From contig DCKD01000061.1 in NCBI GenBank assembly GCA_002320245.1, positions 1 to 52,667 of the forward strand: a DNA stretch of 52,667 bases, in the 5' to 3' direction. Below are positions 52,286-52,667 of the stretch, one piece after another. The notes under the pieces were generated by a model. The model saw only the letters and a program-made list of their open reading frames with translations. It had not been told where the DNA came from and made no database searches. The translations under genes and the position numbers were made by a program. Position 1 is the first letter of the stretch. Every line of letters starts with the position of its first letter. The stretch is from Lachnospiraceae bacterium UBA1683 (GTDB lineage Bacteria; Bacillota; Clostridia; Lachnospirales; Lachnospiraceae).

Positions 52286-52667
52286 TGGAGCAAATCATTT
52301 CGTGGTTCTTTCTCCTGTTATCGGATTTGGCCTTTGTGCTTTGTGCGCGGCTGATTGTTCGAGCCGTACCGGAGAACATTGAGGGATGCCGGTGGAAGAG
52401 AGTACTGGCATGGACAGGATATGGAGTTTTATCAGTTCTGATTCCGAGTATTTGGTGGAACGACGTAGTTACAATGGTGCTGTTGTGCGTGTATTATGTT
52501 CTGATAGGGAGACTGTTTTATTTTCATAGTAAAATGGGTATGGTGTGTCAGGTAATGTACAGTGTGATTATGTTTGGAACACAGTATATGGCGATTTTTC
52601 TGGCGAGAAACTGCTATATCACGTTTCAGTTAGAAATGTGGACATTTAGGGAAACGCTGATTAATTC
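52285..52667 (+). CDS. Sensor kinase membrane domain, partial (cut by window end)
   Basis: At least 127 codons with no stop before the window ends. It begins MEQIISWFFLLLSDLAFVL and has about four hydrophobic segments, with no kinase motif yet. By position (A of its ATG is the last base of the LytTR stop; GGAGG upstream) it is most likely the GHKL-type histidine kinase partner of that regulator. Confidence 0.7.
   Translation, partial: MEQIISWFFLLLSDLAFVLCARLIVRAVPENIEGCRWKRVLAWTGYGVLSVLIPSIWWNDVVTMVLLCVYYVLIGRLFYFHSKMGMVCQVMYSVIMFGTQYMAIFLARNCYITFQLEMWTFRETLIN

Overview
The window reads as chromosome of a spore-forming, Gram-positive, strictly fermentative Clostridia, most likely a gut Lachnospiraceae. 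This rests on the forespore genes (spoIIAA-spoIIAB-sigF and a spoVA set), a T-box leader on valS, DapL-route lysine/meso-DAP genes, an ANTAR regulator beside glnA, and L-fucose catabolism. Species is not claimed. No replication origin, rRNA, CRISPR array or intact mobile element was seen.

Layout. 1-7.8 kb: a YesM-type sensor kinase, a membrane-anchored sugar-binding-like protein and a ribose-family ABC importer with two different permeases. 8.2-13.5 kb: an orphan gene, an AraC regulator, and divergently an FGGY kinase, L-fucose isomerase and L-fucose mutarotase. 13.6-20.3 kb: an A/T-richer block with a PRD regulator, a frameshifted GH29 alpha-L-fucosidase, a Lac/Cel-type PTS (EIIC, EIIA, EIIB) and a LacG-like GH1 enzyme. 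The 1-20 kb stretch looks like a host-glycan (fucoside) uptake and breakdown region. 20.5-29.8 kb: a glucosaminidase, T-box-valS, an LTA-synthase-like enzyme, folC and a TPR protein. 30-35.3 kb: sporulation genes, in which spoVAC is inverted. 35.4-43.7 kb: phosphate supply (Na/Pi cotransporter, pstSCAB, phoU, PhoB/PhoR-like pair). 43.7-48.1 kb: glnA with an attenuator and an ANTAR regulator, then dapF and dapL. 48.4-48.6 kb: tRNA-Gln and tRNA-Pro, with a decayed integrase tail beside tRNA-Pro. 49.4-52.7 kb: an isochorismatase-like hydrolase, an aldo/keto reductase, a Cys-rich protein, and the start of a LytTR two-component system that runs off the window.

Most notable points. (1) The PstS-like phosphate-binding lipoprotein has its two halves in the reverse of the usual order (circular permutation). 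(2) Four intergenic palindromes share a core, and in three of them the outer arms differ from copy to copy yet stay perfectly self-complementary. (3) spoVAC is inverted inside the spoVA cluster and three sigmaG/sigmaF-like promoters of identical spacing can be read. (4) The alpha-fucosidase is split by a -1 frameshift at a short A run. (5) The glnA leader has a sigmaA promoter followed at once by a terminator with an A1/G4 hexaloop, the kind of site ANTAR proteins bind. (6) A seven-unit, 20-bp repeat array lies just before spoVAE.

Method limits: everything was read by eye from the sequence and conceptual translations. No homology search, folding program or codon statistics was run. Start codons were chosen by Shine-Dalgarno position and family N-termini.
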